From the NCBI GenBank assembly GCA_963853835.1, contig OY970833.1, forward strand, positions 13,664,474 through 13,728,473: 64,000 nucleotides of DNA, in the 5' to 3' direction. How positions within the stretch are numbered: the stretch's first letter is position 1; each line of letters starts with the position of its first letter. The position numbers were made by a program, and so were the translations under genes. Source of the DNA: Calendula officinalis. Its lineage: Eukaryota; Streptophyta; Magnoliopsida; Asterales; Asteraceae. Below, piece by piece: positions 11,432-24,930 of this stretch. The notes beneath the pieces were generated by a model. The model did no database searches and was not told the origin of the DNA. It saw only the letters and a program-made list of their open reading frames with translations.

Positions 11432-12050
11432 TCAACGGAAAGCTCAGAACGTAAACTACAAGAGTCGAGAAGGCACGGGATCGAGATTCTATGCTGAAGC
11501 AGGTCAAAATCCGACGAGAAGGCAGATGACAGAATCTGTCAGAAAGTGAATTTGTTTTAAAACTCGTTTTTAGTTATTTACAAGTCAAGTAGGCCTGAAA
11601 CGGAGACCCGAGCCAAAAGTTATGGCCTTTTCAGTAAGGACCTTTCGATTCTGCCTGTAACTCCCTAACCATTAGTGGGCTCACGATCCACAAGATATCA
11701 CCGGAAAGCTCAGAACGTAAACTACAAGAGTCGAGAAGGCACGGGATCGTGATTCTATGCCGAATCAAGTCAAAATCCGTTGAGAAGGTAGATGACATAA
11801 TCTGCCTGAAAGTGAATTTGTTTTAAGACCCGTTTTTAACAATATATAAGTCAAGTAGGCATGAAACGGAGACCCGAGCCAAAAGTTATGGCCATTTCAG
11901 TAAAGCCCCTTTCAATTCTTCATGAAATTCCTAAACCGTAACTGGGCTCACGATCCACAAGATATCAACTGAAAGCTCGGAATGTAAACTACAAAAGTCG
12001 AGAAGGCACGGGATCGTGGTTCTGTCCCGGAGCAGGTCAAAATCCGACGG
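11432..12050. repeat. Satellite B left-edge divergent monomers
   Basis: About 2.3 monomers carry variants rare in the array core: GGACCTTTCGATT, GCCGAATCAAGTC, AATATATAAGTC, GGCATGAAACGG. The same series recurs at about 23890-24560. They begin abruptly in mid-monomer at the satellite A junction. Confidence 0.8.
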
Positions 12051-15000
12051 GAAGGCAGATGACAGAATCTGCCAGAAAGTAAATTTGTTTTAAAACTCAT
12101 TTTTAATAATTTACAAGTCAAGTAGGCCTGAAACGGAGACCCGAGCCAAAAGTTATGGCCTTTTCAGTAAAGCCACTTTCGATTATGCTTCTAACTCCTA
12201 TACTGTAAGTGCGCTCACGATCCACAAGATATCAACGGATAGCTCAAACGTAATGTACAAGAGTCGAGAAGGCACGGGATCGTAATTCTATGCTGAAGCA
12301 GGTCAAAATCCGACGGGAAGGCAGATGACAAATTCTGCCAGAAAGTAAATTTGTTTTAAAACTCGTTTTTAATAATTTACAAGTCAAGTAGGCCTGAAAC
12401 GGAGACCCGAGCCAAAAGTTATGGCCTTTTCAGTAAAGCCCCTTTTGATTCTGCTTGTAACTCCTAGACCGTAAGTTGGCTCACAATCCACAAGATATAA
12501 ACGGAAAGCTCGGAATGTAAACTACAAAGGTTGAGAAGGTACGGGATAGTGATTCTGTGCTGAAGCAGGTCAAAATCCGTGAAGAAGGAAGATGACAGAA
12601 TCTGCCAGAAAGTGAATTTGTTTTTAAAGTCGTTATTAATAATTTACAAGTCAAGTAGGCCTGAAACGGAGACCCGAGGAAAAAGTTACGGTGTTTTCAA
12701 TAAAGCCCTTTTGATTCTGCATGTAACTCCAAGACCGTAACTGGGCTCACGATTCACAAGATATCAACGCAAAGCTCGGAATGTAAACTACTAAAGTCGA
12801 GAAGGCACGGGATCGTGATTCTGTCCCGAAGCAGGTCAAAATCAGTCGAGAAGGCAGATGACAGAATCTGCCAGAAAGTGAATTTGTTTTAAAACTCGTT
12901 TTTAGTAATTTACAAGTCAAGTAGGCCTGAAACGGAGACCCGAGCCAACAGTTAAGGCCTTTTCAGTAAAGCCCCTTTCGATTCTGCTTGTAACTCCTAG
13001 ACCGTAAGCTGGCTCACGATCCACAAGATATCAACGGATAGCTCAAAGGTAAAGTACAAGAGTCGAGAAGGCATGAGATCGTAATTCTATGCTGAAGCAG
13101 GTCAAAATCCGACGGGAAGGCAGATGACAGAATCTGCCAGAAAGTAAATTTGTTTTAAAACTCGTTTTTAATAATTTACAAGTCAAGTATGCCTGAAACG
13201 GAGACCCGAGCCAAAAGTTATGGCCTTTTCAGTAAAGCCACTTTCGATTATGCTTCTAACTCCTATACTGTAAGTGCGCTCACGATCCACTAGATATCAA
13301 CGGATAGCTCAAACGTAAAGTACAAGAGTCGAGAAGGCACGATATCGTAATTCTATGCTGAAGCAGGTCAAAATCCGACGGGAAGGCAGATGACAGAATC
13401 TGCCAGAAAGTAAATTTGTTTTAAAACTCGTTTTTAATAATTTACAAGTCAAGTAGGCCTGAAACGGAGACCCGAGCCAAAAGTTATGGCCTTTTCAGTA
13501 AAGCCCCTTTCGATTCTGCTTGTAAGTCCTAGACCGTAAGTTGGCTCACAATCCACAAGATATAAACGGAAAGCTCGGAATGTAAACTACAAAGGTTGAG
13601 AAGGTACGGGATAGTGATTCTGTGCTGAAGCAGGTCAAAATCCATGAAGAAGGAAGATGACAGAATCTGCCAGAAAGTGAATTTGTTTTTAAAGTCGTTA
13701 TTAATAATTTACAAGTCAAGTAGGCCTGAAACGGAGACCCGAGGCAAAAGTTACGGCGTTTTGAATAAAGCCCTTTCGATTCTCCATGTAACTCCAAGAC
13801 CGTAACTGGGCTCACGATTCACAAGATATCAACGCAAAGCTCGGAATGTAAACTACAGAAGTCGAGAAGGCACGGGATCGTGATTTTGTCCCGAAGCAGG
13901 TCAAAATCCGTCGAGAAGGCAGATGACAGAATCTGCCAGAAAGTGAATTTGTTTTAAAACTCGATTTTAATAATTTACAAGTCAAGTAGGCCTGAAACGG
14001 AGACCCGAGCCAAAAGTTATGGCCTTTTCAGTAAAGCCCCTTTCGATTCTGCTTGTAACTCCTAGACCGTAAGTTGGCTCACGATCCACAAGATATCAAC
14101 GGAAAGCTCGGAATGTAAACTGCAAAGGTTGAGAAGGTACGGGATCGTTATTCTGTGCCGAAGCAGGTCAAAATCCGTGAAGAAGGAAGATGACAGAATC
14201 TGCCAGAAAGTGAATTTGTTTTTAAAGTCGTTATTAATAATTTACAAGTCAAGTAGGCCTGCAACGGAGATCCGAGCCAAAAGTTACGGCGTTTCCAATA
14301 AAGCCCTTTCGATTCTGCATGTAACTCCAAGACCGTAACTGGGCTCACGATTCACAAGAGATCAACGCAAAGCTCGGAATGTAAACTACTGAAGTCGAGA
14401 AGGCACGGGATCGTGATTCTGTCCCGAAGCAGGTCAAAATCAGTCGAGAAGGCAGATGACAGAATCTGCCAGAAAATGAATTTGTTTTAAAACTCGTTTT
14501 TAGTAATTTACAAGTCAAGTAGGCCTGAAACGGAGACCCGAGCCAAAAGTTAAGGCCTTTTCAGTAAAGCCCCTTTCGATTCTGCTTGTAACTCCTAGAC
14601 CGTAAGCTGGCTCACGATCCACACGATATCAACGGATAGCTCAAACGTAAAGTACAAGAGTCGAGAAGGCACGAGATCGTAATTCTATGCTGAAGTAGGT
14701 CAAAATCTGACGGGAAGGCAGATGACAGAATCTGCCAGAAAGTAAATTTGTTTTAAAACTCGTTTTTAATAATTTACAAGTCAAGTAGGCCTGAAACGGA
14801 GACCCGAGCCAAAAGTTATGGCCTTTTCAGTAAAGCCACTTTCGATTATGCTTCTAACTCCTATACTGTAAGTGCGCTCACGATCCACAAGATATCAACG
14901 GATAGCTCAAACGTAAAGTACAAGAGTCGAGAAGGCACGAGAACGTAATTCTATGCTGAAGCAGGTCAAAATCCGACGGGAAGGCAGATGACAGAATCTG

Positions 15001-15778
15001 CCAGAAAGTAAATTTGTTTTAAAACTCGTTTTTAATAATTTACATGTCAAGTAGGCCTGAAACGGAGACCCGAGCCAAAAGTTATGGCCTTTTCAGTAAA
15101 GCCCCTTTCGATTCTGCTTGTAACTCCTAGACCGTAAGTTGGCTCACAATCCACAAGATATAAACGGAAAGCTCGGAATGTAAACTACAAAGGTTGAGAA
15201 GGTACGGGATAGTGATTCTGTGCTGAAGCAGGTCAAAATCCGTGAAGAAGGAAGATGACAGAATCTGCCAGAAAGTGAATTTGTTTTTAAAGTCGTTATT
15301 AATAATTTACAAGTCAAGTAGGCCTGAAACGGAGACCCGAGGCAAAAGTTACGGCGTTTTCAATAAAGCCCTTTCGATTCTGCATGTAACTCCAAGACCG
15401 TAACTGGGCTCACGATTCACAAGATACCAACGCAAAGCTCGGAATGTAAACTACAAAAGTCGAGAAGGCACGGGATCGTGATTCTGTCCCGAAGCAGGTC
15501 AAAATCCGTCGAGAAGGCAGATGACAGAATCTGCCAGAAAGTGAATTTGTTTTAAAACTCGTTTTTAATAATTTACAAGTCAAGTAGGCCTGAAACGGAG
15601 ACCCGAGCCAAAAGTTAAGGCCTTTTCAGTAAAGCCCCTCTCGATTCTGCTTATAACTCCTAGACCGTAAGCTGGCTCACGATCCACAAGATATCAACGG
15701 ATAGCTCAAACGTAAAGTACAAGAGACGAGAAGGCACGAGATCGTAATTCTATGCTGAAGCAGGTCAAAATCCGAAAG
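12050..15778. repeat. Satellite B 14-mer HOR, copy 1
   Basis: Private variants recur 3728 bp downstream: CGTAATGTACAAG (12248 and 15976), GAGCCAACAGTTAAGG (near 12945 and 16673), AAGTATGCCTGAAACGG (near 13185 and 16913). Boundaries are approximate. The start is a recombination joint near 12040, where edge-type sequence switches to GACGGGAAGG-type sequence in mid-monomer. Confidence 0.85.
13119..13138. other. Representative monomer dyad (7-bp stem, 6-base loop)
   Basis: GGCAGAT and ATCTGCC are perfect inverted repeats around GACAGA. The same dyad recurs in nearly every satellite B monomer. The GTGAAGAAGG subtype has GGAAGAT instead, which breaks one pair. Confidence 0.85.
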
Positions 15779-18700
15779 GAAGGCAGATGACAGAATCTGC
15801 CAGAAAGTAATTTTGTTTTAAAACTCGTTTTTAATAATTTACAAGTCAAGTAGGCCTGAAACGGAGACCCGAGCCAAAAGTTATGGCCTTTTCAGTAAAG
15901 CCACTTTCGATTATGCTTCTAACTCCTATACTGTAAGTGCGCTCACGATCCACAAGATATCAACGGATAGCTCAAACGTAATGTACAAGAGTCGAGAAGG
16001 CACGAGATCGTAATTCTACGCTGAAGCAGGTCAAAATCCGACGGGAAGGCAGATGACAGATTCTGCCAGAAAGTAAATTTGTTTTAAAACTCGTTTTTAA
16101 TAATTTACAAGTCAAGTAGGCCTGAAACGGAGACCCGAGCCAAAAGTTATGGCCTTTTCAGTAAAGCCCCTTTTGATTCTGCTTGTAACTCCTAGACCGT
16201 AAGTTGGCTCACAATCCACAAGATATAAACGGAAAGCTCGGAATGTAAACTACAAAGGTTGAGAAGGTACGTGATAGTGATTCTGTGCTGAAGCAGGTCA
16301 AAATCCGTGAAGAAGGAAGATGACAGAATCTGCCAGAAAGTGATTTTGTTTTTAAAGTCGTTATTAATAATTTACAAGTCAAGTAGGCCTGAAACGGAGA
16401 CCCGAGGCAAAAGTTACGGTGTTTTCAATAAAGCCCTTTCGATTCTGCATGTAACTCCAAGACCGTAACTGGGCTCACGATTCACAAGATATCAACGCAA
16501 AGCTCGGAATGTAAACTACTAAAGTCGAGAAGGCACGGGATCGTGATTCTGTCCCGAAGCAGGTCAAAATCAGTCGAGAAGGCAGATGACAGAATCTGCC
16601 AGAAAGTGAATTTGTTTTAAAACTCGTTTTTAGTAATTTACAAGTCAAGTAGGCCTGAAACGGAGACCCGAGCCAACAGTTAAGGCCTTTTCAGTAAAGC
16701 CCCTATCGATTCTGCTTGTAACTCCAAGACCGTAAGCTGGCTCACGATCCACAAGATATCAACGGATAGCTCAAAGGTAAAGTACAAGAGTCGAGAAGGC
16801 ATGAGATCATAATTCTATGCTGAAGCAGGTCAAAATCCGACGGGAAGGCAGATGACAGAATCTGCCAGAAAGTAAATTTGTTTTAAAACTCGTTTTTAAT
16901 AATTTACAAGTCAAGTATGCCTGAAACGGAGACCCGAGCCAAAAGTTATGGCCTTTTCAGTAAAGCCACTTTCGATTATGCTTCTAACTCCTATACTGTA
17001 AGTGCGCTCACGATCCACAAGATATCAACGGATAGCTCAAACGTAAAGTTCAAGAGTCGAGAAGGCACGATATCGTAATTCTATGCTGAAGCAGGTCAAA
17101 ATCCGACGGGAAGGCAGATGACAGAATCTGCCAGAAAGTAAATTTGTTTTAAAACTCGTTTTTAATAATTTACAAGTCAAGTAGGCCTGAAACGGAGACC
17201 CGAGCCAAAAGTTATGGCCTTTTCAGTAAAGCCCCTTTCGATTCTGCTTGTAAGTCCTAGACCGTAAGTTGGCTCACAATCCACAAGATATAAACGGAAA
17301 GCTCGGAATGTAAACTACAAAGGTTGAGAAGGTACGGGATAGTGATTCTGTGCTGAAGCAGGTCAAAATCCGTGAAGAAGGAAGATGACAGAATCTGCCA
17401 GAAAGTGAATTTGTTTTTAAAGTCGTTATTAATAATTTACAAGTCATGTAGGCCTGAAACGGAGACCCGAGGCAAAAGTTACGGCGTTTTGAATAAAGTC
17501 CTTTCGATTCTCCATGTAACTCCAAGACCGTAACTGGGCTCACGATTCACAAGATATCAACGCAAAGCTCGGAATGTAAACTACAGAAGTCGAGAAGGCA
17601 CGGGATCGTGATTCTGTCCCGAAGCAGGTCAAAATCCGTCGAGAAGGCAGATGACAGAATCTGCCAGAAAGTGAATTTGTTTTAAAACTCGATTTTAATA
17701 ATTTACAAGTCAAGTAGGCCTGAAACGGAGACCCGAGCCAAAAGTTATGGCCTTTTCAGTAAATCCCCTTTCGATTCTGCTTGTAACTCCTAGACCGTAA
17801 GTTGGCTCACGATCCACAAGATATCAACGGAAAGCTCGGAATGTAAACTACAAAGGTTGAGAAGGTACGGGATCGTGATTCTGTGCCGAAGCAGGTCAAA
17901 ATCCGTGAAGAAGGAAGATGACAGAATCTGCCAGAAAGTGAATTTGTTTTTAAAGTCGTTATTAATAATTTACAAGTCAAGTAGGCCTGAAACGGAGACC
18001 CGAGCCAAAAGTTACGGCGTTTCCAATAAAGCCCTTTCGATTCTGCATGTAACTCCAAGACCGTAACTGGGCTCACGATTCACAAGAGATCAACGCAAAG
18101 CTTGGAATGTAAATTACTGAAGTCGAGAAGGCACGGGATCGTGATTCTGTCCCGAAGCAGGTCAAAATCAGTCGAGAAGGCAGATGACAGAATCTGCCAG
18201 AAAGTGAATTTGTTTTAAAACTCGTTTTTAGTAATTTACAAGTCAAGTAGGCCTGAAACGGAGACCCGAGCCAAAAGTTAAGGCCTTTTCAGTAAAGCCC
18301 CTTTCGATTCTGCTTGTAACTCCTAGACCGTAAGCTGGCTCACGATCCACAAGATATCAACGGATAGCTCAAACGTAAAGTACAAGAGTCGAGAAGGCAC
18401 GAGATCGTAATTCTATGCTGAAGTAGGTCAAAATCCGACGGGAAGGCAGATGACAGAATCTGCCAGAAAGTAAATTTGTTTTAAAACTCGTTTTTAATAA
18501 TTTACAAGTCAAGTAGGCCTGAAACGGAGACCCGAGCCAAAATTTATGGCCTTTTCAGTAAAGCCACTTTCGATTATGCTTCTAACTCCTATACTGTAAG
18601 TGCGCTCACGATCCACAAGATATCAACGGATAGCTCAAACGTAAAGTACAAGAGTCGAGAAGGCACGAGATCGTAATTCTATGCTGAAGCAGGTCAAAAT

Positions 18701-19508
18701 CCGACGGGAAGGCAGATGACAGAATCTGCCAGAAAGTAAATTTGTTTTAAAACTCGTTTTTAATAATTTACAAGTCAAGTAGGCCTGAAACGGAGACCCG
18801 AGCCAAAAGTTATGGCCTTTTCAGTAAAGTCCCTTTCGATTCTGCTTGTAACTCCTAGACCGTAAGTTGGCTCACAATCCACAAGATATAAACGGAAAGC
18901 TCGGAATGTAAACTACAAAGGTTGAGAAGGTACGGGATAGTGATTCTGTGCTGAAGCAGGTCAAAATCCGTGAAGAAGGAAGATGACAGAATCTGCCAGA
19001 AAGTGAATTTGTTTTTAAAGTCGTTATTAATAATTTACAAATCAAGTAGGCCTGAAACGGAGACCCGAGCCAAAAGTTACGGCGTTTCCAATAAAGCCCT
19101 TTCGATTCTGCATGTAACTCCAAGACCGTAACTGGGCTCACGATTCACAAGATATCAACGCAAAGCTCGGAATGTAAACTACTAAAGTCGAGAAGGCACG
19201 GGATCGTGATTCTGTCCCGAAGCAGGTCAAAATCAGTCGAGAAGGCAGATGACAGAATCTGCCAGAAAGTGAATTTGTTTTAAAACTCGTTTTTAGTAAT
19301 TTACAAGTCAAGTAGGCCTGAAACGGAGACCCGAGCCAAAAGTTAATGCCTTTTCAGTAAAGCCCCTTTCGATTCTGCTTGTAACTCCTAGACCGTAAGC
19401 TGGCTCACGATCCACAAGATATCAACGGATAGCTCAAACGTAAAGTACAAGAGACGAGAAGGCATGAGATCGTAATTCTATGCTGAAGCAGGTCAAAATC
19501 CGACGGGA
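15779..19508. repeat. Satellite B 14-mer HOR, copy 2
   Basis: Second copy of the 3.73-kb unit. Shared markers extend to the unusual AAGAGACGAGAAGG (15720 and 19449, offset 3729). Beyond about 19550 the two series no longer match. Confidence 0.8.
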
Positions 19509-22500
19509 AGGCAGATGACAGAATCTGCCAGAAAGTAAATTTGTTTTAAAACTCATTTTTAATAATTTACAAGTCAAGTAGGCCTGAAACGGAGACCCGA
19601 GCCAAAAGTTATGGCCTTTTCAGTAAAGCCACTTTCGATTCTACTTCTAACTCCTATACTGTAAGTGCGCTCACGATCCACAAGATATCAACGGATAGCT
19701 CAAACGTAAAGTACATGAGTCGAGAAGGCACGAGATCGTAATTCTATGCTGAAGCAGGTCAAAATACGACGGGAAGGCAGATGACAGAATCTGCCAGAAA
19801 GTAAATTTGTTTTAAAATTCGTTTTTAATAATTTACACGTCAAGTAGGCCTGAAACGGAGACCCGGGCCAAAAGTTATGGCCTTTTCAGTAAAGCCCCTT
19901 TCGATTCTGCTTGTAACTCCTAGACCTTAAGTTGGCTCACGATCAACAAGATATCAACGGAAAGCTCGGAATGTAAACTACAATGGTTGAGAAGGTACGG
20001 GATCGTGATTCCGTGCTGAAGCAGGTCAAAATCCGTGAAGAAGGAAGATGACAGAATCTGCCAGAAAGTGAATTTGTTTTTAAAGTCGTTATTAATAATT
20101 TACAAGTCAAGTAGGCCTGAAACGGAGACCCGAGGCAAAAGTTACGGTGTTTCCAATAAAGCCCTTTCGATTCTGCATGTAACTCCAAGACCGTAACTGG
20201 GCTCACGATTCACAAGATATCAACGCAAAGCTCGGAATGTAAACTACAAAAGTCGAGAAGGCACGGGATCGTGATTCTGTCCCGAAGCAGGTCAAAATCC
20301 GTCGAGAAGGCAGACGACAGAATCTTCCAGAAAGTGAATTTGTTTTAAAACTCATTTTTAATAATTTACAAGTCAAGTAGGCCTGAAACGGAGGCCCGAG
20401 CCAAAAGTTATGGCCTTTTCAGTAAAGCCCCTTTCGATTCTGCTTGTAACTCCTAGACCGTAAGTTGGCTCACGATCCACAAGATATCAACGGAAAGCTC
20501 GGAATGTAAACTACAAAGGATGAGAAGGTACGGGATCGTGATTCTGTGCCGAAGCAGGTCAAAATCCGTGAAGAAGGAAGATGACAGAATCTGCCAGAAA
20601 GTGAATTTGTTTTTAAAGTCGTTATTAATAATTTACAAGTCAAGTAGGCCTGAAACGGAGACCCGAGCCAAAAGTTACAGCGTTTTCAATAAAGCCCTTT
20701 CGATTCTGCATGTAACTCCAAGACCGTAACAGGGCTCACGATTCACAAGATATCAACGCAAAGCACGGAATGTAAACTACAAAAGTCGAGAAGGCACGGG
20801 ATCGTGATTCTGTCCCGAAGCAGGTCAAAATCCGTCGAGAAGGCAGACGACAGAATCTTCCAGAAAGTGAATTTGTTTTAAAACTCATTTTTAATAATTT
20901 ACAAGTCAAGTAGGCCTGAAACGGAGACCCGAGCCAAAAGTTATGGCCTTTTCAGTAAAGCCCCTTTCGATTCTGCTTGTAACTCCTAGACCTTAAGTTG
21001 GCTCACGATCAACAAGATATCAACGGAAAGCTCGGAATGTAAACTACAATGGTTGAGAAGGAACGGGATCGTGATTCCGTGTTGAAGCAGGTCAAAATCC
21101 GTGAAGAAGGAAGATGACAGAATCTGCCAGAAAGTGAATTTGTTTTTAAAGTCGTTATTAATAATTTACAAGTCAAGTAGGCCTGAAACGGAGACCCGAG
21201 GCAAAAGTTACGGTGTTTCCAATAAAGCCCTTTCGATTTTGCATGTAACTCCAAGACCGTAACTGGGCTCACGATTCACAAGATATCAACGCAAAGCTCG
21301 GAATGTAAACTACAAAAGTCGAGAAGGCACGGGATCGTGATTCTGTCCCGAAGCAGGTCAAAATCCGTCGAGAAGGCAGACGACAGAATCTTCCAGAAAG
21401 TGAATTTGTTTTAAAACTCATTTTTAATAATTTACAAGTCAAGTAGGCCTGAAACGGAGACCCGAGCCAAAAGTTATGGGCTTTTCAGTAAAGCCCCTTT
21501 TGATTCTGCTTGTAACTCCTAGACCGTAAGTTGGCTCACGATCCACAAGATATCAACGGATAGCACAAACGTAAAGTACAAGAGTCGAGAAGGCACGCGA
21601 TCGTAATTCTATGCTGAAGAAGGTCAAAATCCGACGGGAAGGCAGATGACAGAATCTGCCAGAAAGTAAATTTGTTTTAAAACTCGTTTTTAATAATTTA
21701 CAAGTCAAGTAGGCCTGAAACAGAGACCCGAGCCAAAAGTTACGGCCTTTTCAGTAAAGCCACTTTCGATTCTCCTTCTAACTCCTATACTGTAAGTGCG
21801 CTCACGATCCACAAGATATCAACGGATAGCCCAAACGTAAAGTACAAGAGTCGAGAATGCACGAGATCGTAATTCTATGCTGAAGCAGGTCAAAATCCGA
21901 CGGGAAGGCAGATGACAGAATCTGGCAGAAAGTAAATTTGTTTTAAAACTCGTTTTTTATAATTTACAAGTCAAGTAGGCCTAAAACGGAGACCCGAGCC
22001 AAAAGTTATGGCCTTTTCAGTAAAGCCCCTTTCGATTCTGCTTGTAACTCCTAGACCGTAAGTTGGCTCACGATCCACAAGATATCAACGAAAAGCTCGG
22101 AATGTAAACTACAAAGGTTGAGAAGGTACGGGATCGTGATTCTGTGCCGAAGCAGGTCAAAATCCGTGAAGAAGGAAGATGACAGAATCTGCCAGAAAGT
22201 GAATTTGTTTTTAAAGTCGTTATTAATAATTTACAAGTCAAGTAGGCCTGAAACGGAGACCCGAGCCAAAAGTTACGGCGTTTTCAATAAAGCCCTTTCG
22301 ATTCTGCATGTAACTCCAAGACCGTAACTGGGCTCACGATTCACAAGATATCAACGCAAAGCTCGGAATGTAAACTACAAAAGTCAAGAAGGCACGGGAT
22401 CGTGATTCTGTCCCGAAGCAGGTCAAAATCCGTCGAGAAGGCAGATGACAGAATCCGCCAGAAAGTGAATTTGTTTTAAAACTCATTTTTAATAATTTAC

Positions 22501-23890
22501 AAGTCAAGTAGGCCTGAAACGGAGACCCGAGCCAAAAGTTATGGTCTTTTTAGTAAAGCCCCTTTCGGTTCTGCTTGTAACTCCTAGACCGTAAGTTGGC
22601 TCACGATCCACAAGATATCAACGGATAGCTCAAGCGTAAAGTACAAGAGTCGAGAAGGCACGAGATCGTAATTCTATGCTGAAGCAGGTCAAAATCCGAC
22701 GGGAAGGCAGATGACAGAATCTGCCAGAAAGTAAATTTGTTTTAAAACTCGTTTTTAATAATTTACAAGTCAAGTAGGCCTGAAACGGAGACCCGAGCCA
22801 AAAGTTATGGCCTTTTCAGTAAAGCCACTTTCGATTATGCTTCTAACTCCTATACTGTAAGTGCGCTCATGATCCACAAGATATCAACGGATAGCTCAAA
22901 CGTAAAGTACAAGAGTCGAGAAGGCACGAGATCATAATTCTATGCTGAAGCAGGTCAAAATCCGACGGGAAGGCAGATGACAGAATCTGCCAGAAAGTAA
23001 ATTTGTTTTAAAACTCGTTTTTAATAATTTACAAGTCAAGTAGGCCTGAAACGGAGACCCGAGCCAAAAGTTATGGCCTTTTCAGTAAAGCCACTTTCGA
23101 TTCTGCTTCTAACTCCTATACTGTAAGTGCGCTCACGATCCACAAGATATCAACGGATAGCTCAAACGTAAAGTACGAGAGTCGAGAAGGCACGAGATCG
23201 TAATTCTATGCTGAAGCAGGTCAAAATCCGACGGGAAGGCAGATGACAGAATCTGCCAGAAAGTAAATTTGTTTTAAAACTCGTTTTTAATAATTTACAA
23301 GTCAAGTAGGCCTGAAACGGAGACCCGAGCCAAAAGTTATGGCCTTTTCAGTAAAGCCCCTTTCGATTCTGCTTGTAACTCCTAGACCGTAAGTTGGCTC
23401 ACGATCCACAAGATATCAACGGAAAGCTCGAAATGTAAACTACACAGGTTGAGAAGGTACGGGATCGTGATTCTGTGCCGAAGCAGGTCAAAATCCGTGA
23501 AGAAGGAAGATGACAGAATCTGCCAGAAAGTGAATTTGTTTTTAAAGTCGTTATTAATAATTTACAAGTCAATTAGGCCTGAAACGGAGACCCGAGCCAA
23601 AAGCTACGGCGTTTTCAATAAAGCCCTTTCGATTCTGCATGTAACTCCAAGACCGTAACTAGGCTCACGATTCACAAGATATCAACGCAAAGCTCGGAAT
23701 GTAAACTACATAAGTCGAGAAGGCACGGGATCGTGATTCTGTCCCGAAGCAGGCCAAAATCCATCGAGAAGGCAGATGACAGAATCTGCAAGAAAGTGAA
23801 TTTGTTTTAAAACTCGTTTTTAATAATTTACAAGTCAAGTAGGCCTGAAACGGAGACCCGAGCCAAAAGTTATGGCCTTTTCAGTAAAGC
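19509..23890. repeat. Satellite B mixed domain with 2-mer and 4-mer repeats
   Basis: Short-range periodicities replace the 14-mer. CTTAAGTTGGCTCACGATCA recurs at about 19926 and 20994 (about 1066 bp, four monomers). AATCTTCCAGAAAG recurs at two-monomer spacing near 20329, 20862 and 21397. No long HOR is evident by eye. Confidence 0.7.
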
Positions 23891-24930
23891 CCATTTCGAT
23901 TCTTCCTGTAAGTCCTAGACCTTAGCTGGGCTCACGATCCATAAGATATCAATAGAAAGCTCGGAATGTACATTACAAAAGTCAGGAAGGAACGGGATGG
24001 AGATTCTGTCCTGAAGCATGTCAAAAGCCGTCGACAAGGCAGATGACAGAATCTGCCAGAAAGTGAATTTGTTTTAAAACTCGTTTTTAATTATTTACAA
24101 GTCAAGTAGGCCTGAAACGGAGACCCGAGCCAAAAGTTATGGCCTTTTCAGTAAGGACCTTTCGATTCTGCCTGTAACTCCATGACCATTAGTGGGCTCA
24201 CGATCCACAAGATATCACTGGAAAGCTCAGAACGTAAACTACCAGAGTCAAGAAGGCACGGGATCGTGATTCTATGCCGAATCAAGTCAAAATCCGTTGA
24301 GAAGGTAGATGACAGAATCTGCCTGAAAGTGAACTTGTTTTAAGACCCGTTTTTAATAATATATAAGTCAAGTAGGCATGAAACGGAGACCCGAGCCAAA
24401 AGTTATGGCCATTTCAGTAAAGCCCCTTTCAATTCTTCATGTAACTCCTAAACCGTAACTGGGCTCACGATCCACAAGATATCAACGGAAAGCTCAGAAT
24501 GTAAACTACAAAAGTTGAGAAGGCACGGGATCGTGGTTCTATCCCGGAGCAGGTCAAAATCCGTCGAGAAGGAAGATGATAGAATCTGCCAGAACGTGAA
24601 TTTGTTTTAAAACCTGTTTTTAATAATTTACAAGTCAAGTAAGCATGAAACGAGACCCGAGCCAAAAGTTATCGCCTTTTCAGTAAAGCCCTTTCGATTC
24701 TGCCGGTAACTCCTAGACCATAACTGGGCTCAAGATCCACAAGATATCAACGGAAAGCTCATAATGTAAACTACAACAGTCGAGAAGGGACGAAATCGTG
24801 ATTATGTCCCGAAGCAGGTCAAAATCCGACGGGAAGGCAGATGACAGAATCTGCCAGAAAGTAAATTTGTTTTAAAACTCGTTTTTAATAATTTACAAGT
24901 CAAGTAGGCCTGAAACGGAGACCCGAGCCA
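23891..24930. repeat. Satellite B divergent bridge, homologous to the left edge
   Basis: About four divergent monomers separate two HOR domains. They repeat the left-edge series at 11432-12040 in the same order (GGACCTTTCGATT, GCCGAATCAAGTC, AATATATAAGTC), about 12.5 kb away. This looks like a fossil array edge now inside the array. Confidence 0.75.
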
